Positions 26,811-36,409 of a stretch of 64,000 nucleotides of DNA are shown here, in pieces. The stretch is from an uncultured Bacteroidales bacterium (GTDB lineage Bacteria; Bacteroidota; Bacteroidia; Bacteroidales; Muribaculaceae): contig CACZAC010000005.1 in assembly GCA_902779125.1 (NCBI GenBank), forward strand, positions 101,176 to 165,175, written 5' to 3'. The notes under the pieces were generated by a model. The model ran no database searches and was not told the DNA's origin. It saw only the letters and a list, made by a program, of their open reading frames with translations. The translations under genes and the position numbers were made by a program. Numbering within the stretch: the first letter of the stretch is position 1; each line of letters starts with the position of its first letter.

Positions 26811-26857
26811 TTTCTTTTAGCGTTCTTGTTCCACAAGGATTTTTAATTTATGGTACA

Positions 26858-28126
26858 ATGAACAGTAAGAACAATTTTCTTTTCACGTCCGAGAGCGTGT
26901 CCGAAGGGCACCCCGACAAAGTCGCTGACCAGATTAGCGACGCCATCCTTGACAAATTCCTCGCCTTTGACCCTCAGGCACATGTGGCATGCGAAACACT
27001 CGTGACCACGGGCCAGGTGATTATTTCGGGTGAGGTAACAACCAATGTTTACATCGATCTGCAGCGCACTGCGCGTGAGATGATTGCCAAAATCGGCTAT
27101 ACCAAGAGCGAATACCAGTTTGATGCCAATTCATGCGGCATTCTCAACAGCGTGCATGAGCAGAGCGGCGACATCAAGCAGGGTGTGGACAAGGCCGATG
27201 ACAACCAGGACGACCAGGGAGCTGGCGACCAGGGCATGATGTTTGGCTTTGCTTGCAACGAGACTCCTAACTACATGCCGCTGACGCTGGACTTGGCACA
27301 TGCCCTGATGCGTGAGCTGGCAGACATCCGCCACAATCACCTTGAACTGATGCCCTATCTGCGCCCTGATGCCAAGGCCCAGGTAACCGTCGAGTATGAC
27401 GGAGAAACACGACGTCCTGTACACGTCGATACCATCGTGGTGAGCACTCAGCACGACGACAATGTGGACAGGGAGCGCATCCAGAAGGATGTGAAGGAGA
27501 TTCTCATCCCCAGGACACTCGAACACTACAGCCAGGAAATCCGCGACATGGTTGACGGCGATACACAGTATAAGGTCAATCCCACGGGCAAGTTCGTCAT
27601 TGGCGGTCCTCATGGTGACACGGGCTTGACAGGCCGCAAAATCATCGTCGATACCTACGGTGGACGCGGAGCCCACGGCGGTGGCGCTTTCTCGGGTAAA
27701 GACCCCAGCAAGGTGGACCGCAGTGCCGCCTATGCCTGCCGTCACATTGCCAAGAATGTCGTTGCTGCCGGTATTGCCGACGAGGTGCTGGTACAGGTGG
27801 CTTACGCCATCGGTGTTGCCGAACCTGTGAGCTTCAACATCAACACCTATGGCACCAGCCATGTAAACATGAGCGACGCCGAGATTGCTGACATCCTGCG
27901 GAGCATGTTCGACCTGCGACCCGCAGCCATCATCAGGGACCTGAAGCTGCTCAATCCCATCTACACCGAGACCGCAGCCTATGGTCACATGGGTCGCAAA
28001 TATGAACTCAAGGTGAAACGCTTTGAGTCGCTCTACAACGAGACCAAGGAGGTAGAGGTAGAACTCTTCACCTGGGAAAAACTCAACCGTACCGAAGCGC
28101 TGCGTGCCGCCTTCGGCCTCAACTAA
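26858..28126 (+). CDS. metK: S-adenosylmethionine synthetase
   Basis: This enzyme makes S-adenosylmethionine from ATP and methionine. The 422-residue length is slightly longer than the Escherichia coli enzyme, as is common in this phylum. It has [20 protein letters not shown] (about 9-28), the hexapeptide region [10 protein letters not shown] (about 121-130) and the P-loop-like [20 protein letters not shown] (about 267-286). A long leader with a probable SAM-II aptamer precedes it, which would give feedback control by its own product. A perfect hairpin terminator lies about 115 bases downstream. Confidence 0.97.
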   Translation: MNSKNNFLFTSESVSEGHPDKVADQISDAILDKFLAFDPQAHVACETLVTTGQVIISGEVTTNVYIDLQRTAREMIAKIGYTKSEYQFDANSCGILNSVHEQSGDIKQGVDKADDNQDDQGAGDQGMMFGFACNETPNYMPLTLDLAHALMRELADIRHNHLELMPYLRPDAKAQVTVEYDGETRRPVHVDTIVVSTQHDDNVDRERIQKDVKEILIPRTLEHYSQEIRDMVDGDTQYKVNPTGKFVIGGPHGDTGLTGRKIIVDTYGGRGAHGGGAFSGKDPSKVDRSAAYACRHIAKNVVAAGIADEVLVQVAYAIGVAEPVSFNINTYGTSHVNMSDAEIADILRSMFDLRPAAIIRDLKLLNPIYTETAAYGHMGRKYELKVKRFESLYNETKEVEVELFTWEKLNRTEALRAAFGLN

Positions 28127-28241
28127 AGAATAGGCAAGGGGTCTCTTTGAGCGACGTACGCTGCTCCTGTCGATACCCGGGGTGATGTTGTCATGTCATG
28201 TCGGTGCAATCGACACTAAGGACTTGACTGAAAACGTAATG

Positions 28242-28280
28242 AAGGGAATGAGCTCCGTCACGGAGCTCATTCCCTTTATT
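28242..28280 (+). terminator. Perfect 16-bp hairpin terminator downstream of metK
   Basis: The arms 28242-28257 and 28261-28276 are perfectly complementary around a 3-base loop. The top of the stem reads GAGCTCCG/CGGAGCTC and a short T-rich tail follows. Confidence 0.85.
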
Positions 28281-28359
28281 GATTTGGTGGTGGCTGTTTT
28301 TCTCTCATAGTAGTGATGATTTTTAATGTCACAGGCTTGCAAATTTGAATGCGTTTTTC

Positions 28360-28367
28360 TAATTTTG
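28360..28367 (+). promoter_or_regulatory. Promoter box for the BspA-like gene
   Basis: TAATTTTG fits TAnnTTTG, with TTG at 28337-28339 placed 20 bases before it. The leader is about 145 bases. Confidence 0.5.
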
Positions 28368-28518
28368 CGACGTGCTCGCTTATCCAGTTACCTGCCTTGG
28401 CAAGGAATACTGGCGCTCATTCATTGAGGACAATCCAAGCCAGACAATCAGGGGCTTGATTTACTGACACCATCAATTTGAAATTAAGTAATATGTTTAA
28501 CTAAAATAAAGAACGGTT

Positions 28519-29829
28519 ATGAGGACATTTAGACTACTTTCAATTTTTGCTCTGTTGTGTTGTGTGTCATCACTTCATGCTTATGATTTTATGGAAGGCG
28601 GGCTTGCCTATAAAATCAATAGTGACAGTGTCACTGTTAGGGTGACTTATAAGGCCATGTATACGTCTTATACAGGCGATATTGTCGTGCCTGAATCGGT
28701 AACACACAATGGAACCACCTATATGGTCACCGAGGTGGGTAGTGGCGCGTTTGGCTACATTACCAACATCGAATACTATGATGGCGATTCGATCCCGATG
28801 AGCTTCAGAGCCTATACCACAGTCACATCGGTAACCCTGCCGACAACTGTGACTAAAATTGGTGAAGCGGCTTTTGCTTACTGCAACGGCCTTACACATT
28901 TTGAGATGCCTAATTCTGTGACAATGATGTATTCCTATGCTTTTGCATGGTGTGAAAATCTGCAGCAAATTAAATTGTCAGAATCTTTAGAGAAAATCAG
29001 TGGACTTGCTTTCTATTATTGCAAATCACTGAGCGGTATAGAAATTCCGGCTTCGGTTGCATGGGTATCATTTCAGGCCTTTATGAACTGCCCGATGTTG
29101 AGTGAAATCACTGTGGACCCGGCGAACACGGTATATGATTCCCGTAACAATTGCAATGCCATTATTAACACGGCTACCAATGGGTTGGTTATTGGTGGTA
29201 TTTCCACCGTCATTCCTGATGGCGTCGTGAGCATCGGCGAATATGCATTCATGGGCAGAACCAATCTGACGACGATCAATCTCCCTGAAAGTATCACCAG
29301 CATCGCATATAATGCATTCTCAGGTTGTTCTAACCTCGAAAGCATCTATTGCTACATTACCAGGGTCTTTGAGATTAGTACTAGCACCTTCAGCAGCGCT
29401 ACCAATGCCACGCTCTATGTGCCTAGAGATCTGGTCAACACCTACAAGAACACTGCCGGATGGAATGTGATTCCCACGATTACCGCCTTGACACATAACA
29501 TCGTGACTATTGCCAGCAACAACAAGGGTACAATCACAGTGAACGGTGCGGAGGTAACTGCCGGTGACATTGTTGAGGTGCAAATCAGCAGCGATGCCAA
29601 CAACACGTTTGTCTTCACTCCCAGGAGCGGCTATGTACTGTATCAGGTACTCGTCGATGGCCTTGATGTTACTGCATCGGTCGAGGATTCGACACTGGTG
29701 AGTCGACTCCATGAAGGCGCAAAACTTGTTGTCGTGTTCAGCGAGGAGGCCGGAGATGTCAACGGTGATGGTGGTGTCAATATCGAAGATGTCACAACTC
29801 TTATCACCAGGATCCTGAGTGGACATTAA
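28519..29829 (+). CDS. Secreted BspA-like leucine-rich repeat protein with half dockerin tail
   Basis: This 436-residue exported protein has a signal peptide at 1-21 (LLCCVSSLHA). Residues 50-310 carry BspA-type (LRR_5) repeats, with AFxxCxxLxxIxLPxSVxxI units such as AFAWCENLQQIKLSESLEKI. A small beta domain (about 325-410, HNIVTIASNNKGTITVNGAE) follows. The C-terminal 25 residues, GDVNGDGGVNIEDVTTLI and on, are only one of the two dockerin calcium repeats. BspA-like proteins are often adhesins; the role here is unknown. Confidence 0.85.
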   Translation: MRTFRLLSIFALLCCVSSLHAYDFMEGGLAYKINSDSVTVRVTYKAMYTSYTGDIVVPESVTHNGTTYMVTEVGSGAFGYITNIEYYDGDSIPMSFRAYTTVTSVTLPTTVTKIGEAAFAYCNGLTHFEMPNSVTMMYSYAFAWCENLQQIKLSESLEKISGLAFYYCKSLSGIEIPASVAWVSFQAFMNCPMLSEITVDPANTVYDSRNNCNAIINTATNGLVIGGISTVIPDGVVSIGEYAFMGRTNLTTINLPESITSIAYNAFSGCSNLESIYCYITRVFEISTSTFSSATNATLYVPRDLVNTYKNTAGWNVIPTITALTHNIVTIASNNKGTITVNGAEVTAGDIVEVQISSDANNTFVFTPRSGYVLYQVLVDGLDVTASVEDSTLVSRLHEGAKLVVVFSEEAGDVNGDGGVNIEDVTTLITRILSGH

Positions 29830-29866
29830 TAATCGTTACTTCCTCACTTAAAATAGGAGGGATAAC

Positions 29867-29926
29867 GACAATAAATGCAATGAAATACAACCTGGCGCCA
29901 GATTGTATTTCATTGCATTTATTGTC
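29867..29926. terminator. Very long perfect inverted repeat between convergent genes (bidirectional terminator)
   Basis: Two 24-base arms (29867-29890 and 29903-29926) are perfectly complementary, with a CTGGCGCCAG palindrome in the loop. It sits between the 3' ends of the BspA-like gene and recA, with a T-rich TTCTCTTTT run on the plus-strand side. Confidence 0.8.
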
Positions 29927-29972
29927 TTCTCTTTTATCCCGGGATTCTGTTTTGCGGGAGGGGTGACGGTGG

Positions 29973-31019
29973 TTATTTGGGAGCCTTCATGGCCTCTTTG
30001 ATTTTGGCTTCGATTTCCTCTGCCAGTTCGGGGTTGTCGGTCACCATCTGCTTGGCGGCGTCACGTCCCTGGCCCAGCTTGGTGCCCTCGTAGGAGAACC
30101 AGGCTCCGCTCTTCTTGACGATACCGAACTCGACACCCAGGTCGATGATTTCGCCCACCTTGCTGATGCCTTCGCCGAAGCGGATTTCAAACTCAGCTTT
30201 GCGGAAGGGAGGCGCCACCTTGTTCTTAACGACTTTCACTCTGGTGAGACTGCCGGTCACCTGGTCGCCATCCTTAATCTGGCCGATGCGGCGGATGTCG
30301 AGGCGCACGCTGCTGTAGAACTTCAGTGCGTTGCCGCCAGTCGTGGTCTCGGGATTGCCGAACATCACGCCAAGTTTCTCGCGCAGCTGGTTGATGAAGA
30401 TGCAGCATGTGTTGGTGCGGCTGATGGTGGCGGTGAGCTTTCTCAGAGCCTGGCTCATCAGACGGGCCTGCAGACCCATCTTGCTCTCACCCATCTCGCC
30501 CTCGATTTCGGCCTTGGGTGTCAAGGCGGCGACGCTGTCGATGACGATGATGTCGATGGCGCTGCTGCGGATGAGCTGGTCGGCAATCTCTAGAGCCTGT
30601 TCACCGCTGTCGGGCTGTGCAATCCACAAGTTGTTCACGTCCACTCCCAGCGACTCGGCATAGAAGCGGTCGAAGGCATGCTCGGCGTCGATGATGGCGG
30701 CGATGCCACCCATCTTCTGCGCCTCGGCAATGGCATGGATTGCCAGCGTCGTCTTACCCGATGACTCGGGACCGTAAATCTCGATGATGCGGCCGCGGGG
30801 ATAACCGCCCACGCCCAGGGCATTGTCCAGACCGATGGAGCCCGTGGGGATGACTTCGATGTCCTCGATGTGGTCATCGCCCAGCTTCATGATTGAACCA
30901 CTGCCGAATGTCTTGTCTATCTTGTCCATAGCCACCTGCAGGGCTTTGAGTTTCTCGGGAGAAACCTCCTTGCGCTGCGGCTGGTTTGTTCCTTCTTGGT
31001 TGATGATTTCTTCTGCCAT
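29973..31019 (-). CDS. recA: Recombinase RecA
   Basis: This DNA strand-exchange protein for recombination and repair has 348 residues, normal length. Walker A is [11 protein letters not shown] (about 78-88), Walker B lies in [14 protein letters not shown], and loop L2 has the family [16 protein letters not shown] stretch. The N-terminal [16 protein letters not shown] is canonical. The C-terminus is short and lysine-rich. No LexA-type SOS box was recognised upstream, in keeping with the phylum. Its promoter overlaps the 3' end region of the CotH-like gene. Confidence 0.98.
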   Translation of the reverse strand: MAEEIINQEGTNQPQRKEVSPEKLKALQVAMDKIDKTFGSGSIMKLGDDHIEDIEVIPTGSIGLDNALGVGGYPRGRIIEIYGPESSGKTTLAIHAIAEAQKMGGIAAIIDAEHAFDRFYAESLGVDVNNLWIAQPDSGEQALEIADQLIRSSAIDIIVIDSVAALTPKAEIEGEMGESKMGLQARLMSQALRKLTATISRTNTCCIFINQLREKLGVMFGNPETTTGGNALKFYSSVRLDIRRIGQIKDGDQVTGSLTRVKVVKNKVAPPFRKAEFEIRFGEGISKVGEIIDLGVEFGIVKKSGAWFSYEGTKLGQGRDAAKQMVTDNPELAEEIEAKIKEAMKAPK

Positions 31020-31065
31020 AATGATTATTGTTGTAAAATGTCTAGTTTGTGTTTGTATTGAGTGG

Positions 31066-31073
31066 CAAAGATA
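31066..31073 (-). promoter_or_regulatory. Promoter box of recA
   Basis: On the minus strand TATCTTTG has TTTG (CAAA at 31094-31097 on the plus strand) 20 bases before it, a complete Bacteroidetes promoter. It leaves a leader of about 40 bases. Confidence 0.6.
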
Positions 31074-31097
31074 ATGATTTTTTTGTTATCCCGCAAA

Positions 31098-32828
31098 TCA
31101 ATGCTTGACGATGATGCTGATAATGCGGTTAACGTCGTTGATGCTGACTTCGCCGTCACCATCTACGTCACAATTGGAGGAATTGGCGCCTGTCACGATG
31201 TCGTTGATAACCCAGTTGATATCGGCAACGCTCACCTCGTGATCTCCGTTAACGTCTCCAGTGATGACAATCGGTCGATTAAACACATTGGTGTCGAGGT
31301 ATGCCATGCGCCGCCTAATCCAGTCGGCAATATATTCCATCTCGGCATTGAAGTCCAGTTCCTGGTTGCCCAGGTCGCTGTCTCCCTTCCATCGGGCCTC
31401 TTCACGAGCCACCGCACCACATAGCTGGAGCTCGTCAACCGCTCTCTGGAAGCGGTTCACCAGGCTGTCGGTGTCCAACCATGTTTTCCTCAACTCCCAA
31501 TAGCGGTCAATCACCTGTTGTCGAAGGCGATTGGAAATATTGAACATGGCATACATGGGAATGTGCGATATCCAGTTCAAGGGGCGTTCCGGGCTAATCA
31601 TCGGTGGTGTCATGTATGGAATGGAGCGTGCTCCGGCACCCACGTTCAAGTCCCAAGGTGTCATGGTGAGGCGATGGTCAATCGTCTTGTCAAACACGCT
31701 GTAATACAGATTCTTGGACTCGTTGTCAATCAACTGCATGGTGGCTATAAGGATAAAGTAGTCCTGCATCACCGGCATGTCAAAATAAACGTCCAGCGAG
31801 TCGTCATGTTCTATCCATTTGTCATCAACATCGGTCTGCTTGATAAAGGTGACCGCATTAGCGAGCGTGCTCCAGTCGGTGGGGCAGACTTCCTCAAAGT
31901 CTGGGTATGAAACCTCGATACCGTCCCACGTCTCACTGTCGTTGCTCCACTCAATGGGTTGGGACATCGTCCCAGTGCGGCACCAAGTCTTGACGCACCA
32001 CATTTGGCCATGGAACTCGTTGCGCACGGTGTCATACTTGACCAGCGCCAGTTGTTTGCGGTCGATGGGTTCCATCAGATTGTAAATACCGATGTAGTAG
32101 CCGTTGAGGAATACTTCGGTGATTTTGCCATGTGAGCCGTTAACAGCACTGCTATCCAAGTCTTGGTGCCACGGTGCGCGTGCCATATCAAGCCACAGGT
32201 CGGTAATGACGCGGTTGCGCACGCGCAGCGGGTCAGACTGTCCACCATCCAGTTTCCAGTGGTTATCCTTGCGCATTCCAAGGAGGCTGCGGTTCTTCTT
32301 ACCGCCGTTCTTGTCCAGGAACTTGATGCTGTAATTGCGCTTGTGCTTACTGGAGTCATTGCTGTGATTGCCACGCCATTTGAGTTTCGCGCGCATGTTA
32401 TCCTTGCTTGTGCTGTCGGCGGTATTCACGCTCACCGAGCCCTCGGAATAGTCGAATCCGATGTCCCCATCCAGTTCCATAATGGGAAGCCAGGTGAAAG
32501 TGACGTTACCGTTAATGGCACTGTCACCGACGGTTGCCGTGAACGGGAACAGTTTCCCGCCCTCGATATGATGGAATGTGGTCGTCTCACCACTGGAGGT
32601 GGCGTTAGCCAGGAAGGTAAGGTGGCTCCAAGTGCTGTCGGGCAGGACTGTTACAGTCCAGTCGGTGCCGAACACTTGCCGTGGCACGCAGCACAGCCAT
32701 TGGTCACTGGCTTTGTCTTGCACCGCTTTATAGTCGCCGATGCGAATTCCTTGAGCCGACGCCAAGAATGGGGTACTGAGGACCAACACCAACAGGACAA
32801 TTCTTGATGTAAAACCTGATATTGACAT
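31098..32828 (-). CDS. Secreted CotH-kinase-family protein with dockerin-like tail
   Basis: This 576-residue exported protein has a signal peptide from ATG 32828 (MSISGFTSRIVLLVLVLSTP). An in-frame TTG at 32855 is less likely. The middle (about 140-470) matches the CotH family: KLKWRGNHSNDSSKHKRNYS, IKFLDKNG and GMRKDNHWKLDG, followed by RVRNRVITDLWLDMA. CotH proteins have a protein-kinase-like fold and can phosphorylate partners in spore coats; bacterial surface roles are largely unknown. Residues 524-576 are a complete dockerin-like pair (GDVNGDHEVSVADIN and CDVDGDGEVSINDVN). It is divergent from the next dockerin-tailed gene. Confidence 0.87.
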   Translation of the reverse strand: MSISGFTSRIVLLVLVLSTPFLASAQGIRIGDYKAVQDKASDQWLCCVPRQVFGTDWTVTVLPDSTWSHLTFLANATSSGETTTFHHIEGGKLFPFTATVGDSAINGNVTFTWLPIMELDGDIGFDYSEGSVSVNTADSTSKDNMRAKLKWRGNHSNDSSKHKRNYSIKFLDKNGGKKNRSLLGMRKDNHWKLDGGQSDPLRVRNRVITDLWLDMARAPWHQDLDSSAVNGSHGKITEVFLNGYYIGIYNLMEPIDRKQLALVKYDTVRNEFHGQMWCVKTWCRTGTMSQPIEWSNDSETWDGIEVSYPDFEEVCPTDWSTLANAVTFIKQTDVDDKWIEHDDSLDVYFDMPVMQDYFILIATMQLIDNESKNLYYSVFDKTIDHRLTMTPWDLNVGAGARSIPYMTPPMISPERPLNWISHIPMYAMFNISNRLRQQVIDRYWELRKTWLDTDSLVNRFQRAVDELQLCGAVAREEARWKGDSDLGNQELDFNAEMEYIADWIRRRMAYLDTNVFNRPIVITGDVNGDHEVSVADINWVINDIVTGANSSNCDVDGDGEVSINDVNRIISIIVKH

Positions 32829-32859
32829 TAATACTCTTCTAATAGATGAAACCAAACTA

Positions 32860-32867
32860 CAAAGATA
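32860..32867 (-). promoter_or_regulatory. Promoter box of the CotH-like gene
   Basis: Minus-strand TATCTTTG lies 32 bases before ATG 32828. The -33 element is unclear. Confidence 0.45.
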
Positions 32868-32992
32868 GGAAAATTTGCCAATAATGAGGTCTCGAAAGGG
32901 CCCTTTTTTCCAAAAACACTGTTTTTGACGATGATAAGGAAAAATATTAAAAAAAATGATGTCAACAGGTTAAGTGATAATGAAAAAAATAG

Positions 32993-33000
32993 TACCTTTG
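32993..33000 (+). promoter_or_regulatory. Promoter box of the first OB-repeat dockerin gene
   Basis: TACCTTTG lies 58 bases before the ATG at 33059. No good TTTG at the -33 position is present. Confidence 0.5.
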
Positions 33001-33058
33001 CCCAAATATATAGATGTCGAACTTATCATTATTAACCATTTAATAAATTTTCATTGCA

Positions 33059-35539
33059 ATGAGGAAATTATTTACTTTATTAACCATGTGTTTGCTGGCA
33101 TCTGCCGCTTGGGCTCTTGACATTGAGTTCGTGGCTGGTGTTGACAATGGCAACAGCCCCGGTACCGCACAGGCTTTTTCCATTGAGAAAGGCGGCGTCA
33201 AGATTGACATCTCCAATGGTCTTGCCAACTCAAACCAGTATCGCATCTACAAGAGCCAGACTGCTACTTTCACCTCTCTGGTGGGTGATATCAGCAAGAT
33301 TGTGTTTGAGTGTACTGCTGAGGGCGATGCCCAGTATGGTCCTGGCTGCTTCACCGCAGCTGCAGGCACCTACACCTATGAAGGCGCAATCGGCACTTGG
33401 ACCGGCGCTGCTTCCAGTGTTGTGCTCACTGCATCGGCCAATCAGGTTCGTTGCACCAAGATTATCGTAACCGTGCCCGACGGTGGCTTGTCAATTCCCG
33501 TCATCAGTCCCGAAGGTGGCACCTATTACGATCCCATCACTGTGTCCATCACTTGCATGACCGCTGGTGCCAAGATTTACTACACCACCAATGGCAGCGA
33601 CCCCACTACCAGCTCGACACAGTACACTGCTCCCTTTACCGTGAGCAGCAACACCACTGTCAAGGCCATTGCCGCTAAGGATGGTGACGTGACTGCTGTG
33701 GCAACTGCCGAGTATGTGTTCGCTAGTGCAACCCCTGTGCCCAACATCAAGGCTTATCAGCAGGTTGCTGACGAAACGGTAGTGAAGTTCACCAATCCTG
33801 TCAACGTGCTTGCGCAGAATAAGGGTTACCTCTTTGTAAAGGATGACTCGGGCTATGCTTTGTTCTATGGCAACTGTGGACAGACTTATAAGAACGGTGA
33901 TGTGATTCCCGCTGGCTTTGTGGGTACCAAGATCACCTACAATGGTGAACCTGAGTTGAAGGATTTGGTTGGTTTCCAGCCTGCATCTGGCAACAGCCCC
34001 ATTGAACCTGTTGACATAAGCGCCGATATTGTCGGTCACCCGACGTTTGGATGGTATGTACGTTTAGAGAATGTTACCATCAGCACCGAGGACAACAAGA
34101 ACTATACCCTCACCGATGAGGACGGCAATACTTGCGCTGTCTATTTCGGCACAATGGGTGTGAGCGCTCCCTCCGACTTGACCGCAAAGTATCTTGTCGA
34201 GGCCATTGTAGGTTCCTATGGCAAGGACAATGTCGTTTATCAGTTGTTGCCTACTTTGGTTCACAAACCAGGTGAGCCTGGCTGTGACGGTACTCTCGCC
34301 TCTCTGGGTGACCTCCCCGACAACACGGTTGTCACCATGGAACATGATGCTATCGTGCTGGCCCAGCAGGGCTCTTATCTGTATCTCAAGGATGACTGCG
34401 GCTACGGTCTCGCCTATGGCTCATGTGGCCAGACCTATAAGCCCGGTGACATCATTCCCGCAGGCTATGGCGGTACCAAGACCACCTATGACATGGAGCC
34501 TGAGTTGAAGACTCTCACCGGTTTCAAACCCGCAAAGGGTAACATCGGTGGCGTTGAACAGTTGGAGAAGGATGCTAGACCGACACGCATTCCTGAAATC
34601 GGCCATAGCATCTGGGGCCAGTATATCAAGCTTGAGAATGTCTTTATCGATACCGACAACAAGGTGCTTAGAGATGCCGAGGGTCACGAAATCGGTTACT
34701 ATGACCGTTTCGGTATCTCTTTCCCCGAAGACTTGAATCCGAGCTATACCGTTTACGGTATTGTGGGTTCCTTCAGGACCAACTATCAGGTATTGATTAC
34801 CCGCATTGTCTTTATTCCCAAACCTGTCTATGTAGAGAGCATCGAAGAATTGTATGCCAAGAACGAGGGCGTGGTTGCTACTTTCACCACTCCGCTGACA
34901 GCCATCTATCAGAATGGTCTCAATCTGTATGTTATCGACCAGGAAAGAACCTATTCCTTGGTTTATGGTTCTGTCGAAGGCAAGTTTAAGAACGGTGACA
35001 TCATTGAGGACGCAGCGGCTAGCTGGACAACATACAATGGCAACAAGCAGTTGAAGCCTGCTAATGGAACCTTCAATGAGGCTGTAGGTAATAATGGCCC
35101 CGTAATGCCTGTGGTTTGTCCCATTGAGGAGATTTCTCAGGATATGGTTCACTGGTATATTCGCGTTAATGACGCCAACATCTACAAGGACGGTGATAAC
35201 ACCATGATGGATGATGGTGAGGCCATGATTCTGTTCAACAGATTCAATATTGAAATTCCCGAGGATGACGAACCCCACAACATCTGGGGCTTCCTTACCC
35301 TTTACAAGGACAAGAAAGAATTCTATCCCATCTCGATTGACAAAGATCCTGATATCCTGAAGGGTGATGTGAATGGTGATGGTGAGGTGACCATCGCCGA
35401 CGCTAACATCGTTATCTCGATTATCTTGGGTCAGCCTGTGAAGGAAGAGTATGTCGCTCGTGCCGATGTCAACGAAGACATGGAAATCACCATTGCCGAT
35501 GTCAATGAGATTATCAAAATCATTATTTACGGCAATTGA
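33059..35539 (+). CDS. Secreted multi-domain protein with chitobiase-C-like domain, OB-fold-like repeats and dockerin tail
   Basis: This 826-residue exported protein has a signal peptide at 1-19 (LLASAAWA). An N-terminal beta domain (20-140) includes FSIEKGGVKIDISNGL. A CHB_HEX_C-like domain (147-221) has AKIYYTTNGSDPTTSSTQYT. Three OB-fold-like repeats follow (about 235-405, 415-600, 605-765), marked by YLFVKDDSGYALFYGNCGQ, YLYLKDDCGYGLAYGSCGQ and related strands, each with YKxGDxIPAG. Residues 769-826 are a full dockerin-like pair. No catalytic domain is evident. It is paralogous to the protein at 36410. Confidence 0.83.
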   Translation: MRKLFTLLTMCLLASAAWALDIEFVAGVDNGNSPGTAQAFSIEKGGVKIDISNGLANSNQYRIYKSQTATFTSLVGDISKIVFECTAEGDAQYGPGCFTAAAGTYTYEGAIGTWTGAASSVVLTASANQVRCTKIIVTVPDGGLSIPVISPEGGTYYDPITVSITCMTAGAKIYYTTNGSDPTTSSTQYTAPFTVSSNTTVKAIAAKDGDVTAVATAEYVFASATPVPNIKAYQQVADETVVKFTNPVNVLAQNKGYLFVKDDSGYALFYGNCGQTYKNGDVIPAGFVGTKITYNGEPELKDLVGFQPASGNSPIEPVDISADIVGHPTFGWYVRLENVTISTEDNKNYTLTDEDGNTCAVYFGTMGVSAPSDLTAKYLVEAIVGSYGKDNVVYQLLPTLVHKPGEPGCDGTLASLGDLPDNTVVTMEHDAIVLAQQGSYLYLKDDCGYGLAYGSCGQTYKPGDIIPAGYGGTKTTYDMEPELKTLTGFKPAKGNIGGVEQLEKDARPTRIPEIGHSIWGQYIKLENVFIDTDNKVLRDAEGHEIGYYDRFGISFPEDLNPSYTVYGIVGSFRTNYQVLITRIVFIPKPVYVESIEELYAKNEGVVATFTTPLTAIYQNGLNLYVIDQERTYSLVYGSVEGKFKNGDIIEDAAASWTTYNGNKQLKPANGTFNEAVGNNGPVMPVVCPIEEISQDMVHWYIRVNDANIYKDGDNTMMDDGEAMILFNRFNIEIPEDDEPHNIWGFLTLYKDKKEFYPISIDKDPDILKGDVNGDGEVTIADANIVISIILGQPVKEEYVARADVNEDMEITIADVNEIIKIIIYGN

Positions 35540-35577
35540 TTCCTAGCTGAAACAAGCAGATTGACTGCTAACTGACA

Positions 35578-35616
35578 AATCGGGGATTCCCAAGACGGGA
35601 TTCCCCGATTTTTTTC
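35578..35616 (+). terminator. Terminator after the first OB-repeat gene
   Basis: AATCGGGGATTCCC pairs with GGGATTCCCCGATT (one internal mismatch) around a short loop and is followed by a run of Ts. Confidence 0.85.
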
Positions 35617-35668
35617 AGCGACTCGACATTTGAAAGGCAGCCAGTTTTTTTCATTAGTGTCTGGTAGA

Positions 35669-35905
35669 AGCCCCGTTAGGGGCGCTCAGAGCATAGGCAG
35701 GGGTGTAGTGAGGCGAAGCCGAACGCAACTCCTGCGGTAGTAAACACGCTTGTCTTAGCCCCATTGGGGCGGCACTAAAACCTTGATACACAAACTGTCG
35801 CCCCTAGTGGGGCTATTGTTCATGTGTGGCACTTAATTACAGGAGTTCCGCTTCGCTACACTCCTGCCTATAACCTGACAGCCCTACGGGCTTAAAAAAA
35901 TAAGC
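35669..35905. repeat. REP-like intergenic repeat with inverted arms
   Basis: Several nested short palindromes are visible: AGCCCCGTTAGGGGC, AGCCCCATTGGGGC, GCCCCTAGTGGGGC and AGCCCTACGGGCTT. Between them are two long inverted arms, ATAGGCAGGGGTGTAGTGAG at 35693 and TTCGCTACACTCCTGCCTAT ending near 35871, both including a CGAAGC/GCTTCG-type core. The layout is typical of non-coding dispersed repeats. No RAYT-type transposase is in the window. Confidence 0.65.
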
Positions 35906-36087
35906 CCCAATGTGTTAAAGCCATGAGATGATTTCCATAGATAAACTTATGACATTGATTATAAAAAACTTAGCGCCTTTGCGGCTTAGCGTGGAGTTGG
36001 GCATCACTGTGATTTGCTGAATAGTTATGGGGATGAACTCGAGTCGAAAAAAAAAGTTAAAAAATTGCTTTGGGCGGTCTTTTATAG

Positions 36088-36095
36088 TAATTTTG
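36088..36095 (+). promoter_or_regulatory. Possible promoter of the second OB-repeat gene
   Basis: TAATTTTG has TTG at 36065-36067, 20 bases before it. If used, the mRNA leader before ATG 36410 is about 310 bases. Confidence 0.45.
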
Positions 36096-36409
36096 TAGCA
36101 ATAGTTTAAGTAACTTGGACTTTATCAATCAATTGCATTTTATGCGACAAGCAAGCATATATCTCAGTTAAGCGAGCGAGAGACTAGCCATGTGCCGTCT
36201 TTTGCTCGTTTTGCTATTTGCTGTCAAGTGCCTTCTTGGCGTTATTGGTTGATTCCCTGCCAACACTGTCATGGCAACTACACTCCTGATGCCGCGGCAG
36301 ACGATGATATAAAGGTTGAAGAAATGGGTTATACTGAATCCTGCCCGTTTCAACAATCTCCTTGCGATGAAATGTGTTATCATATTTAGGATTCAGGATA
36401 ATTGGCAAA

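Larger units (their letters stand above)
28127..28518. other. Intergenic region between metK and the BspA-like gene
   Basis: This 392-base stretch has no convincing gene. It holds the metK terminator at 28242-28280, a promoter box at 28360-28367 and otherwise unremarkable sequence. The 110 bases before the terminator contain no repeat or structure that I could recognise. Confidence 0.6.
35540..36409. other. Long intergenic region between two paralogous secreted-protein genes
   Basis: This 870-base stretch has no convincing protein gene. In order it holds a terminator (35578-35616), a REP-like repeat with inverted arms (35669-35905), an AACTTAGCGCC...GGCTTAGCG phrase near 35970, a promoter box at 36088-36095, and a leader of about 310 bases. 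The leader has a possible 20-codon ORF at 36190-36252. Confidence 0.6.

Noticed and set aside
33501-33730. CHB_HEX_C-like domain read as evidence for a hexosaminidase
   Set aside because: Only the accessory C-terminal-type domain is present; no GH20 or other catalytic domain accompanies it.
36190-36389. Cysteine-rich 65-codon frame from 36192 as a real small gene
   Set aside because: It starts with GTG in a leader region, has no signal or conserved pattern, and overlaps the 20-codon frame at 36190 in another register.
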